Shown here piece after piece: positions 46,317 to 57,854 of a stretch of DNA of 64,000 nucleotides (positions within the stretch are counted from its first letter, which is position 1; every line of letters begins with the position of its first letter). The notes beneath the pieces are model-generated. The model was not told the origin of the DNA, made no database searches, and was given only the letters and a program-made list of their open reading frames with translations. The stretch is from contig NW_003101675.1 in the NCBI RefSeq assembly GCF_000003855.2, positions 529,663 through 593,662 on the forward strand. The letters are read 5' to 3'. The position numbers and the translations under genes were made by a program. The stretch comes from Blastomyces gilchristii SLH14081 (taxonomy: Eukaryota; Ascomycota; Eurotiomycetes; Onygenales; Ajellomycetaceae).

Positions 46317-48236
46317 AGGTCACAGTATATATAAAGAGAAGAAGAAATCATATTCTTGATAAAGCTAAAAAATAAAGAAAATAAATATAATTATAAGTAT
46401 AATTTAGTAATTAATAAAAGAAAAATAAAGAAAATTCATACTTATAATTTTATTACTTATAATACTTAATCTTCTTATAACTATTAATTTCTCCCTTTGA
46501 AGAAGCAGAGAGTATTATATCTACAGTACAGATAATTATTATATTTAATATAAAGTCTGCTGAAAATACACGGACTTTAAGAAAGTTAGATATCAGAATA
46601 TATACAGTTGTAGCAAAGTCTTAAAAGCTGATTATCTGTATATATTATTAGATATCTCTTATAAAGCTAAATCTACTTTCTCAGTTATACTGAAGTATTT
46701 AGCTCAGAAACAATTAAGATACAGAGAGAGAGCTCATCTATTCAGATTAACTTTTATTACAAATTTATAGCATTCACATTGTGTTAATTACCTGAATTTT
46801 ACAGATACTTAGAGACTCATCTTCTATTAATATCAGAATTGTAAAAATGTACTGCAGTGTGAGAATCATTGATAGAGAATCTAGACATATTTACATATAT
46901 CTAATCAGAGATTGTGTGAGTAGAGAGAGAGTGATTATAGACTTACAGAGCTGTAGAAAGTGCTGACAGCATTAAATGCTTTATAGAAACTATTAGCTAG
47001 AGTCTGTAAGAAATCACTTATAAGATGACTTACAGCAAAGAGTGAGACTATACTGTTAAAAGTCAGAGACTGATCTGAGACAGATATAAAGTTAGTCACT
47101 GACTCAAAGATTAGATACAGTAATAAGACTGAGAGAGATGAAGATACTATTATAAGTGATAATATTTCTACATCATTAGTCACTAGAAAGTGATTAGAAG
47201 TGTTACAGAAATACTGATAAAAAGCTCAGTAATAGTCAGATATTATTTATAAAGATATTGAAATGAAAATTTTTTTTATTCTTGACAAGTTCTGAAATTA
47301 ATATATAGATATTATTAGAAATACTCTGTCTTTATTATCTGAATGAAAACACTTCACAGATGAATGAGAATACTCACAGTTTATAAAAATAAAAGTTATT
47401 ACAGAAAAAGAGAAAAGAAGATAAGATTTTATAGACAGATCTGAGATATTTTTACTACTCTAGAGAGATTTGTTTACACTTTGAATAATCTTATGAAATA
47501 GTCAGATCACTCTAGTAAATAAAGAGTAATTATAAATCTCAGATCTGAATCTTTCTATATAACTATAAAGAGTGATTATAGACTATAAATATCTTAATTC
47601 TACAATTCAACAGAATTATTGAAAGAATGAAAGATTTCTTACAACTCTACAGTGTTAAAGAATAATAATTCATAAGAATAAGTAAAAGATTATCTTATAA
47701 ATACTTCTCTTTAATAAGAATAATTTTACAGAAAGAAATTCATCTGCAGAATGAATCTATATAACAGTCACATTAGAATCTTACAGAAATAATTGAGAGT
47801 TAATCAGAACTCTTCTATATAAAAAATGTAAGATGAATCTGTATAATAGTTAAATACAGATCTACAGACTATAAAGAATCTTATAGAATAAGAAACTGAG
47901 TGACAGACTCTTTTCTCTTTATAATAATATGAGATTTTTTCTCACTGAGATTTTTTATAGATATAAAGAGTTTTTAGTGAGTATCACAGCAGTGCTGAGT
48001 CTGATTCTATGAAATCACTCAGTGAAAGACTTCACAGACAAAGTCTTAGAGAGAGAAAGATATATAAGTAATCTCACTTCTTATAGATTCTTTATTTCTA
48101 TTTCTATCTTTTATGTAACTAGTAGAGTTAGCAGCTCTTGACTACACACAACTATATTGACTGAAGTTTACAAATACTATTTATAACTTAGCTTAAATAA
48201 TATTATACATTTAATCTCTATATTTATCTTTCTATC
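46317..48236 (+). pseudogene. Unassigned coding-like relic
   Basis: From about 46495 to 47480 one plus-strand frame reads sensibly if TAA/TAG/TGA are taken as former Gln/Trp codons: SAENTRTLRKLDIRIYT near 46550, then LLDISYKAKSTFSVILKYLA and HCVNYLNFTD, later LSEWKHFTDEWEYSQFIKIK near 47340. I recognise no family. The last part (about 47900-48236) is non-coding and leads to the gypsy-2 gag start, so it may be the 5' LTR and leader of a gypsy-2 copy; a TATATAAG lies near 48060. What else: a gypsy-2 3' region or a separate element. Confidence 0.4.
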
Positions 48237-48237
48237 A

Positions 48238-48313
48238 TGAATACTTCTAGTAGCTATCAGTATATATCATATCAAGCTGCAAAAACCTGAATAATTGCCT
48301 GTGAGCACTTATT
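48238..48313 (+). pseudogene. Start of a gypsy-2 gag, truncated
   Basis: ATG followed by NTSSSYQYISYQAAKTW(TGA)IIACEHLF, matching the damaged start at about 17988. Cut after about 25 codons by SINE 4. Confidence 0.6.
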
Positions 48314-48590
48314 CTTACAAGAAAATACAGGTGTTGAGACCACGCTAAGATAACAAGAATGTAGGAAAATACAAAGAAGTGACAATTAGATACATGCAAT
48401 AATAACTTCCCAGGTCAGAAACATAGAGTTATTTATTAAAGTAATTTATACACCTTTGTATTTATTAGAAACCTGAGGTGCTTGAGTTCTGGATTTAATA
48501 TATTCTCTGCGGGTTTCGAACTCACATGCCTTGATTTCCCACGCCAAGGCGCTATCAGAGGGCCGCATTAATCATTCGGCTATCAGAGTG
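48314..48590 (-). mobile_element. tRNA-derived SINE, copy 4, tail-less fragment
   Basis: Contains the tRNA-like head (right side) and most of the body, but lacks about 95 bp including the (AAT)n tail. More mutated than the other three copies. No target duplication; the left flank is gypsy-2 and the right flank is chromovirus protease, so a deletion or recombination ended here. Confidence 0.8.
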
Positions 48591-50166
48591 ATTACACAGT
48601 CAGTCTACAGCAGTCTATATTACTATACAATAATTAAATCTTCATTTATAAGACACTGTAATCTTCAGTATATTCTCTTACTGAAATCTCAACTTCTCAT
48701 AGAATTTAATAACTTAAGAGATGTTTGCATCTGTTATATAATAAAACTAAATATTAATATCAGAGAATATTAACATGAAGATGCTTATATATATAAAGTT
48801 AATAATCTTAACTATTATCTTATACTAGATCTTATCTGACTATTCAAACAAGAAATCTTATTAAACACTTAAAACAAAACTGTAATATTCTCTAATAATA
48901 ATCAAGTTTATGAGAATGATATTTACAAGACTATGAACCTGATACAGATCTCTGTTAACACTTATAAAATGCTTTACAAGATTACTGATAGTAGAATTAT
49001 ATAACAATCTACTTCATCAGTTTAACTAATATTAAAAAATCTCTAGAAAAGTGATTCTGTGTTATAATAATAGATCTTTATACAAAACTCTCTTAATAAT
49101 ACTATGAATATCTAGATATCTGATAATAGAATAATGTTATGAATCTACTTCTCTTATAAGACACAGAAGTAGATCTCAGCATCAAGCTGAAAAAGAAGAA
49201 TAATAAGAATCTCAACTCACTGTAAGAGTCTCTTTATTACATGTTCTGAGATTAACTTCTTCTTCTTTAAAAGACACTCAATGATCTGTTAAATAAGAAA
49301 TTTATATATATTATTCACTCTTTTCCTGCAGCTTCTATTATCTTTATAAAGAAATCAGATAAAGAACTTTAATTCTGTGTGAACTATTAAGAACTGAACA
49401 GATTTATAAAGAAAGATCATTATCTCTTATCTCTTATCAATAAAACTTCAGCACATATTAAGCAAGCTCAATGATTTACAAGCTAGATGTTGTTATCATG
49501 TTTCATAAGATTTATATTATTAAAGAAGGTGAATAACTTACAGTATTCTGATCATAATATGATCTTTTTAAATAAATAGTCATATCATTCAAATTGACTA
49601 GTATTCTCAGCATATTTTGAAAGTATATCAACTGAGCACTTCAATGTTTTCTTGATAAGTTCATATCTACTTATCTCAATAATATTCTCATCTTTACTGA
49701 TAAGTTCAGAAAAGAATATTAAGAATATATATAAAGAGTATTATAACAATTACAAGAAGCAGAACTACTGATAGAAATAAACAAGTGTAATTTTAAAGTC
49801 AAGAGTAGAAAGTATGTAAATTTCATTATAGAAGCTGGTAAGAAAATCTGAATGAATTTCAAGAAAGTTGCTACTATTCTTGAATAAAAAGCTTTACATA
49901 CTATGAAAGATATATAAAGCTTCATTGAATTTATTGACTTCTATCAATAATTTACATGAAACTTCTCAGATATTACTTAACTACTTATAGAACTTACTAA
50001 GAAGAACTTAGTATTTCAATAATCAGCAGATACTAAAGCTGCATTCATATAAATAAAGAAGATGTTTATTAATATTTCTCTACTAATAATATTTAATTCT
50101 GATTATAAGATAGTTATTAAAGCTGACTTCTCTGATTATTTCACAGAAGAAGCTATATTACAATAT
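48591..50166 (+). pseudogene. Chromovirus E protease, RT and start of RNase H
   Basis: Protease remnant to about 48860. RT starts near 49290 (AASIIFIKKSDKEL, CVNY near 49375), with the active site as YLNN near 49670 and the RNase H start ADFSDYF near 50120. Stops of TGA and TAA type throughout. Confidence 0.7.
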
Positions 50167-51912
50167 CAACTCCAACCGCTCCACCACGAACTCGCTCGAT
50201 TTTTCGAATAAGAACCCGCCGATAGATCCATCGAAAAGCCCTCGATCATACGAGCATTCTGACCCCATCGCCGACCGCATACCCTGTGTGGTGGTGGAGT
50301 TATCCAGCCAAATGTGAACCGGACGTTGTTCGAAGCTCCTGTGTGGGATTATCCCCCGTTCTCCCCTACCACACCACAACCCCGGGCCAGAGTGCCATAC
50401 AAATTGTAAGGTGAAGTGACCTAGCCATATGCACCAATCTTCTCGATTTTGGAAGATCCCCGACCTGTAGTTGTGGAGATATCCGAGGAGCGACCTCCGC
50501 GAAAACCCTGTCCATCTTTGATGTTCCAAAACACCAACGCCAAGTCTCACCCTCGTACCGCCCTTCCCAATCTGGCCCATCCCCGGCAGAAAAATACAAA
50601 AAGATACCTCAGCGATAATATCAAGCACATAATCAACAGACTCTTCTGAAGTGCAACCTCCACAGTCCGTCGCCTGTGTATCTAGACTTCAACACCAAGT
50701 CTCACCCTTGTACTACCCCTCTCAATCTGGCCCATCCCCAGGAGAACGATACAAAAAGATACCTTGGCAACAGCATTCAATACATAACCAGTGAACAACA
50801 AGTCAACAGCACATCAACAACTATAAAATCAGTATATCTCAAGATCTGACTGAGCCTTTGATCCCTGCACAGTGAGATATATTAAATCTAGTTTTAATAC
50901 CTCAATATTCAATAGATTCTGTAAGAGATTGAGAACAGCAACACTAGATTTCTATTGAATTTAAGAATTAACTCTATATTGATATAATCATTGACAAAGT
51001 CTTCTATTTTGAGATATAAATAACCAGTTCCTCTACATCCCGCTGACAATATTTACATTATCATATAGAAACAGACTTATATTCTCTATAATATCAAGAC
51101 TCTGAAGAGGGAAAGTCTTGATAGAGAATATACAGTAGTGCATATCTTAGCAGTTTCTATCTCATTCTTCTGCAGCAGTTAATGCAAAAAGAAAAGATCT
51201 TAGAAATAGTTTTTTACTTCTCTTGAAAAAGTAAGATGTTTTTCTCTGAGTTTTATACAATATTCTTACAAAGAATTAAAAACAGAGTTGTTTTCTGTCA
51301 TAATTTCATATTCTTTTAAGTAAGAATTACTTTTTCAGTGACTGAAGAGCTTTTATTAATACTTAATTCTCTTTTACACTCTTTATTAACTGATTTGAGT
51401 TGCACACTTGTTGTGTGAGAAGAATTGAATGATTTAGAATAAAATTGAATAGTTTTAATCAATTTCTGTGCAAAAAATTGACTTATTTTTTGTCAGTTTT
51501 TCTCTCAAAAACTGTCATATCATCTGATTTATTATCAATTGATATCATACTTTTTCTCACTGTATCCTAAGAAAGAGTTTGTAAAGATTTTATTGATTTA
51601 TCTTAAAAATCACTTTTAGTTTATTAGATTCTCTTCAAAAATCTAACCTAGTTACTGAACTAGTATGAAAAAAAAAAATCAGATGTTTTATACATAAAAG
51701 TCTTTCATTCTTCTTTTGAAACAGTCTGACCAACTTTTCAATTGAAAATAAACTAATAAATCTCTCAACTGAAACAGTCTGACCAACTTTTCATTTGAAA
51801 ATAGATTAATAAACCTCTCAATTGAAACAGTCTGACCAACTTTTCATTTGAAAATATACTGATAAATCTCTCAATTGAAACAGTCTGATCAACTTTTCAT
51901 TCAGTGAGTAAA
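50167..51912 (+). promoter_or_regulatory. LINE copy 3, 5' UTR with unmutated GC-rich first 620 bp
   Basis: From 50167 to about 50790 the sequence keeps CG and CC (CGACCTCCGCG, CCCCGGGCC) and then turns abruptly AT-rich. Two units of a 155-bp direct repeat (CAAGTCTCACCC at 50541 and 50696, each followed by ATCTGGCCCATCCCC) lie in the GC-rich part. Expected role: internal promoter. The ORFs on either strand here are not conserved in copy 2. Confidence 0.7.
51718..51898 (+). repeat. 53-bp tandem repeats upstream of ORF1 (four units)
   Basis: ACAGTCTGACCAACTTTTCA recurs at 51722, 51775, 51828 and (as GATCAAC) 51881, a 53-bp period, with an ATTTGAAAAT spacer core. It ends 15 bp before the ORF1 ATG. 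Copy 2 has three units, so the number varies. Confidence 0.85.
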
Positions 51913-53501
51913 ATGAGTTCAAGAGTACACTCAGTTAATGTGGAAAAAGATGTTTTTCCAGATGTCATTCCTGAGATTGAAATTCTAAAGAGAAGAAAGA
52001 AGAAAGAAATAGAGAAATAACAAGTTCTTGAAATACAGAAACTGGAAAAAGCAAGCAAAATTCTTGAAAAACAGTGTCTGAGTGAGAAGAATGAAGAAGT
52101 TCTGTTAATTCTTCATGCTCAGACTAGACAACTATAAGAAGTGATCAAGTTCAAACTTGGAATTTCAAACACAATTCAAAAAACATTGAAATCTTTCAGT
52201 ACAGTCACTGACTCTTTTTCATCTTCTACTTCTTCATCTTCTTCTTCAAATCAGAAGAAAACATATGCTCAAGTAGCAGAATCTGCTGTCTTCAAACCTG
52301 CTAGTTCAAAATCTGCTCAAAATTCTGAGAAAACTGAGAAGAATATTTCTCAGATCTCTGTTCATAGAAAGGAAAAAAAAGAAATGCAAAAAGAGAAGAA
52401 CTTTCAAATCTTCAGAAATAGAAGACTTATTCTCAAAGTCTCAAACCAGAAGAGCTTACAAAAAAACAAGCTAAACTCAAATCTCATTTTCAGAATTAGA
52501 AATGAAATTAATCAGCAGTTCTTTTCTCAGTTAATGACTGATATTAAAGTTCAAAAACCAGTCATAGCTTCAATTGAGTCATCTTTCTTTGAAAACTCTA
52601 TTATTTTGACTACAATGCCTGAATTCAGTGCAGAATTTCTCATTCAAAATAAGAATCTCTGAAAATCAGTAATAGAATCTCTACTGAATACAACACTTCT
52701 ATCTGAAAGAGATGAAAAGTGGGACAAATTCATTCTTCATGATATTTCAGTTGAAATTTTTGACTGTGAGAAAGAAATGCTGCTTCTCAAAAATGAATTA
52801 GAAGAATACAATTCTATTCAACTGAGAAAAGAGCCTGTATGACTTAATTCAATTGAGTTCAGACAGAGCAGAAGAAATGCCTCTGTTCTAGTATATACAA
52901 AGACACTTGAACAATCAAGAATCTCTGAAGTAAGAGTAGCAGGTTTGAAAATGAGAGTTCATGAATATAAAGATTCAAGAATGAATCTCAAAGCTCAAAC
53001 ACAGTGTTCAAACTGTCAAAGATATAGACACTTTGCAATCTCTTATTTCAGAGACTCAAAATGCATATTCTGTGCTAGAGATCACAAACTAGTGAGTATA
53101 AATGTGAAAATGCTCCCAAAGAGGTGAAATATGTCAATATACTCTACTTAAGTGCTTCAATTGCAAAGAAAAACATGCATCTAGCTCAAAAGAATGTGTA
53201 TTTGCTCCCAGAACTCAGAAGAACTGAAGAAAAAGATGAAGCTCAAAGTGAATCTAAAACTGAAGAGAAAAGTCAAGCTAGTAAATTCATAACTGCAAGC
53301 TTAAAAAGAAGAAACTCTCAACTATCTAGGTCTTCAAACTTCAATTCTCCAGCTAAATGTAAACAGAATTTGAATTCTCAAACACCTGTTAAGATTAGAG
53401 AATTGAGAAATGACTCTGATAATAAACTAGATAGAATGCAAGCAGTTGAGATTCCTGCTTTTCAAAATAGTTATAATCTACTATCTGGTGATAGTGATTA
53501 G
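51913..53501 (+). pseudogene. LINE copy 3 ORF1 (Gag-like protein with zinc knuckles)
   Basis: ATG at 51913 (MSSRVHSVNVEKDVFPD). Order: a charged, probably coiled-coil N-terminus (residues 15-75), a Ser-rich linker (SSSTSSSSSSN near 52225), a basic segment, a conserved middle domain, and then cysteine knuckles CSNCQRYRHFAISYF (52999) and CIFCARDHKL (53065). A further knuckle CFNCKEKHASSSKEC lies near 53152 in another frame. Internal stops at TAA (two, near the N-terminus) and TGA, and frameshifts near 53090 and 53200, break it. The end GDSD-stop at 53501 precedes ORF2 by 29 bp. It would bind element RNA; an RNP partner of ORF2. Confidence 0.8.
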
Positions 53502-53530
53502 ATTCTACTATATCTTCACTCTCTTTTAGT

Positions 53531-56500
53531 ATGAATGTACAACAAAAACAACAAAAAAAGTTTAAAAACTCTTTAAAAATCACATTTATTCAAAATAATG
53601 TGAATAGAAACTCAAATTGCATTTATTCTTGTCTTCAGATTACATTTAAACAAAAAGTTGACTTTGTACTTCTTCAAGAATCAAATTTTGATACTGAGCA
53701 AAAGTACATCATTTCTCATTCAAGCTATTACTGCTTTCTTCCTGAAAAATCTGAGATAAAATCAAGAGTAGCAATCTATGAGAGAAAAAGATCAAGATAT
53801 CAATTTAATCTGAGATTTGATATCATATCTGACTCTGACATTCTAGTGGGTGACATTATAGATAAAGATAATAAGTTTGATACTATTCAACTTATAAATA
53901 TCTATAATGAAAAATCATTGAAAGAAAACAACAATACCTGAACAATTGATAGAGGATTTTTGAATATAACTCTCTTAAAAAACTCTATAATTGCAGAAGA
54001 CTTCAATGCACATCATTCCTGATAAAACTCAGAGTGCACAAGAGCAGTAAGAGTATATAAACTGATTGAATGAACTTTTGAGCATTCAATAGATTTAGTT
54101 AACAAGTCTGATCAATAAACATTCTTTAGAAAAGGCATGAAACAGAAATCTATTATAGATCTAACTTTCATGTCACAAAATCTAATTGAAAAAAGACTTA
54201 TAAACTGGTTTATTGATTCAAATGAAACCTCAGAATTGAATCATGAGATCATTCAATTTGATATTGAACTGAGTGAAAAACAAAGAAGTGAAAATCCTCT
54301 TCTCTCTAATCAGTATAACTTTGAAAAAGCTGATTGAAAAGCAGTTGAAGAAAGAGTAAAACAGCTGAAATCTGAAAGCCAGAATAAGCTCTATTGAAAT
54401 CAAAGTCAAGATATATCAAATGAAATGCTTGAGAATAGAGCAAAGCTGATTACATCTATTCTTCTAACAAGTATTGAAGAAAATATTTCAAAGAAAAAGT
54501 CTTCTGAGTATTTCAAACCTTGATGGAATGAGAATATCACTTCTAAAAGAAAGCAATTAGCCACTGCTAAGAGAGATTGAAAGAATCACTTAATATCTGA
54601 TGAAGAGTTCAAAGCTATTCAAAATGAATATTTTTCAGATATTAAAAAAGTCAAAACAGATTGCTGGAACAAATTTCTTAAAGAAGTACAAGAAAAAGAA
54701 GTTTTCAAAGTCTTCAACTATACTAAAACAAGAAGTGTAGTAAAGCTTTCAACCTTAGAATATGAATTTCAGAATGAATTATATACAGCAAATTCTTTTG
54801 AGGAAAAATGTCAAGCTTTTATGAGAATTCTCTTTCAAAACTCATCATCACATTTAGAAGAGAAGAATATGTCATTTCATGAATATATTGATGAAAATAA
54901 CTGGGAATGATCTGAGCTTACATATGATGAACTAGAGTCAGCAATATTCTCAAGTTCAATTAAAACTGCTGCAGGGCCTGATTCAATTAATCACTCAATT
55001 ATTCAAAACACATATTTCTACTTAAAGAATGAATATTTTGAGCTCTTTTTCAATCTCTTAAAAAATGGTTATCATTCTGAATGCTGAAGAGAAGCTACTG
55101 GAGTAATCCTTGCAAAACCTAATAGAAAGACTTCAATTCCTAAGTCATATAGAGTAATATCTCTGTTGAACTGTTTGAAAAAAATTCTAGAAAAGATAAT
55201 AGCTACTAGATTATCTTTTATAAGCTCTATTAGTGATTCTCTTCTATTTAATGAATAAATAAGAGATAGAAAACAATGTTCTGCAATTGTTACTGTTCTC
55301 TCAGTTGTTCATGATGTTCAAGTAGCAAAGCATGAAGGCCTGGTCTCAACTGCAGTTTTTATTGATATAAAAGATGCATTTGATCATGTGTCAAAGTCTA
55401 AGATGATTCAAACTTTGAAGATGTTAAAACTATCACTTTCTCTAATAAAATGAGTCAATTGTTTCATATCTAAAAGAATTATACAACTATTCTTTGATGA
55501 AAGAAAACAAGATAAAACTGAGATAAAAATAGGAGTATCACAAGAATCTCCAATCTCACCTGTTTTATTTGCAATATACACTGCATATCTATTCAAGAAT
55601 AGAGAGATGAAAATAGTGAGATCTCCAAGTTATATAGATGATATTGATCTACTCTACAGTTCAAAGACAATTAAAGAGAACTTAGAAGTGATTCAGAAAG
55701 TAGCAAAGGAAATCTTTGTTAGAGCAGATATCAATCTAATTCAATTTGATATGAATAAAACTGAGTTAATTCACTTTTTTCCCACATTTAATGAGAAAGA
55801 ACTAAGTCTAACTCTTTTAAATAAAGAGATTAAACCCGGTTTAAATGTCAAATGACTAGGAGTATGATTAAACTCCAAGCTGAATTTTAAATATCATATT
55901 CAACAAAGAATCATCAAGGCAGAGAGACTACTGAATAGTATAATCAGACTATCAAATACTGAGAGAGGTCTATCCTTTCAGGCTATGAGACAGTTATACA
56001 TAGCCTGTATTATCTCAGTAGCTGATTATGAAGTTCAAGTTTGATGGAACAATCAAGGAAACTTCACTGAACTCTTTCAAAGTCTACAAAACAGAGCTTT
56101 GAGAAGAATTCTGAGTGCATTCAAGTCATCTTCTATCAAAGCAATGGAAATTGAAGCTTCAATTCCACCTCCTGCTATTCAATTTGAAAAGGCCTGTATG
56201 AACTATGCTCTGAGAGTCATGAAGATGAGCTCAAATCATATAATCAGAGAAAGAGTCTCTTCTTCATTTTCATCAGTTAACTCAGGAAATGAACTGGATT
56301 GGAATAGATTTCTTGATTGAAATGAGAATAATACTTTAAAGAAAATGCTCTCTCAACTGTATAGACTATGTTCACTTATTAAGAATCAATTTTCTTCATT
56401 AAATGTTGAGAAAATTGATCATGAGAAGATATCTCTCTGGAGAGAAAAGCTGAAATCTCTCATAGACTTATAAATAAGTGAACTATCTAAAGAGAGTGAA

Positions 56501-57478
56501 TATGAACAGCATTTGAAGAAGATCTCTACAATTAATATAAAAGACTCTATTCTGATTCACTCAGATGGCTCAAAAAATGAGAATTTGAATAGATTAGGCA
56601 CAGGCATTGCTTATACTGAAGATAATATTAATTTTATCTCAGATTTCTGGAATTTAGGCTGTGAATCTGAAGTCTTTGATGCTGAAATATTTGCAATAGT
56701 GAAAGCTTTCAAACTCATTGAAATAAAATCTCATAAAAGAGGAAATGATTTCAAAGAGGCATGAATATTCTCTGATAGTCAAGCTGCTTTAAAAAGACTT
56801 AGAAATAGTCAGATTCATAATGATCAAATGAATCTTGAACTGATTTTAAACTCCATTTTGAAAATTCAAAAGAGAGGAATATCAAAACTGATAATTCATC
56901 TGCATTGAGTTCCTGCTCATATGAATATTCATAGCAATGAATTGGCTGATTCAGCTGCAAAAAAGGGTTCAGAATTAAGCAGATCTATTCAAAAAACAGT
57001 GTTCTGGTCTTTCATAAAGAGAAAGATAAAAGAATCTTGTTTAAACAAGTGAAATGAAAGCTGACAGAAACGAAAGAAGAGTATACATTATTCAAGATTT
57101 GAGACAAAACCAAAGTGGAAATCTTGTTCAATTAAATGTAAAAAGAAAATATTCTCATCTATAATTCAGCTGAAACTAGGACATGGTTATTTCAAATCTT
57201 ATATACAAAGATTTGATGATAGATTTGATTCAACAGAGTGCTCATTCTGCAATGTGAATGAAAATCCTGAGCATATTATAATACATTGTGTATTATACAA
57301 TAGTCTCAGAGTCAGATTAAAGAAGAAGTATGATTTAAATCAATTAAATATGAGGTTCTTATTCTCAACTGAGACAGGAACTAAATACTTAATAGACTTG
57401 CTATCAGAAACTAGAGCAGCTACAAGAAAATGGCTGAATTCAGAAGTATCTGAATATGAAGAGGTGGAAATTGACTAG
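53531..57478 (+). pseudogene. LINE copy 3 ORF2: endonuclease, reverse transcriptase, RNase H
   Basis: One unbroken frame of 1,315 codons, ATG 53531 to TAG 57478, containing about 22 in-frame stops by hand count, about 18 of them TGA. APE endonuclease at residues 15-260 (LLQESN, EDFNAHHS). RT: AAGPDSI (480), FIDIKDAFDH (610), active site SYIDDIDLLYSS (700) intact. RNase H: HSDGS (1009), DAEIFA (1049), FSDSQAA (1080), H-stop-VPAH for HWVPAH (1125). C-terminal knuckle CSFCNVNENPEHIIIHC (1237). The KP-stop-WN near 54520 is the conserved PWWN of this group with one Trp lost. Endonuclease nicks DNA and RT copies RNA from the nick. Unusually, damage is nearly all base substitution. Confidence 0.92.
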
Positions 57479-57854
57479 ATATAGTCTGTTAAAACAGCTA
57501 TATATCATCTTTTAATAATTTTATTTTGTTATAGTCTCTCTTTACTGTACTTGTTTTCTTCTGTTCTTTTCTCTATCTATTTAATGTGTCTATCTTTAAG
57601 ACTATGTTCTCTTTTCTTTTGTCATAATATTTTCAAATGATTTCAAACTATCAGAAGGTGTTGAAATACTGCAATTTGTAAACAGTTTTTGTATTCTGGG
57701 CTGGAATTTTCTGATTTTGCATATTTGAAATTGATAAATGTATAATAGTTGACTCTATAGATATAGGAAAAACCCTGAGAACTAAAGATTCTCAGGTAGA
57801 TGTCATAGTCTCTGACTGCATACATCTATAATTGAAGAATAATAATAATAATAA
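57479..57854 (+). other. LINE copy 3, 3' UTR and (AAT)n tail
   Basis: Non-coding. Ends ATAATTGAAGAATAATAATA and then (ATA)n up to the target duplication. This tail resembles that of the SINE (AAAAGAATAATAATAAT). Confidence 0.8.

Larger units (their letters stand above)
50167..57854 (+). mobile_element. Tad1-like LINE, copy 3, full length (7.7 kb)
   Basis: Complete non-LTR retrotransposon: 5' UTR with tandem repeats, ORF1 with zinc knuckles, ORF2 with endonuclease, RT, RNase H and knuckle, 3' UTR and an (AAT)n tail. Flanked by a perfect 14-bp duplication CTATATTACAATAT. Domain content fits the Tad1/I group of fungi. It is the least damaged LINE in the window: ORF2 shows no frameshift. Confidence 0.92.

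Noticed and set aside
50158..50628. A 156-codon minus-strand ORF with normal-looking composition in the LINE 5' region
   Set aside because: It runs antisense to the LINE, starts within the 155-bp repeats, and crosses the junction into the gypsy flank. The equivalent part of copy 2 (44850-45069) differs by indels, so the frame is not conserved. It is open only because this segment escaped mutation.
53531..57478. TGA as a Trp codon (recoded genetic code)
   Set aside because: TGG still encodes Trp at several positions of the same frame, TAA stops also occur, the Gag frame has shifts, and the unmutated copia segment uses TGG. Mutation explains the TGA codons better than recoding.
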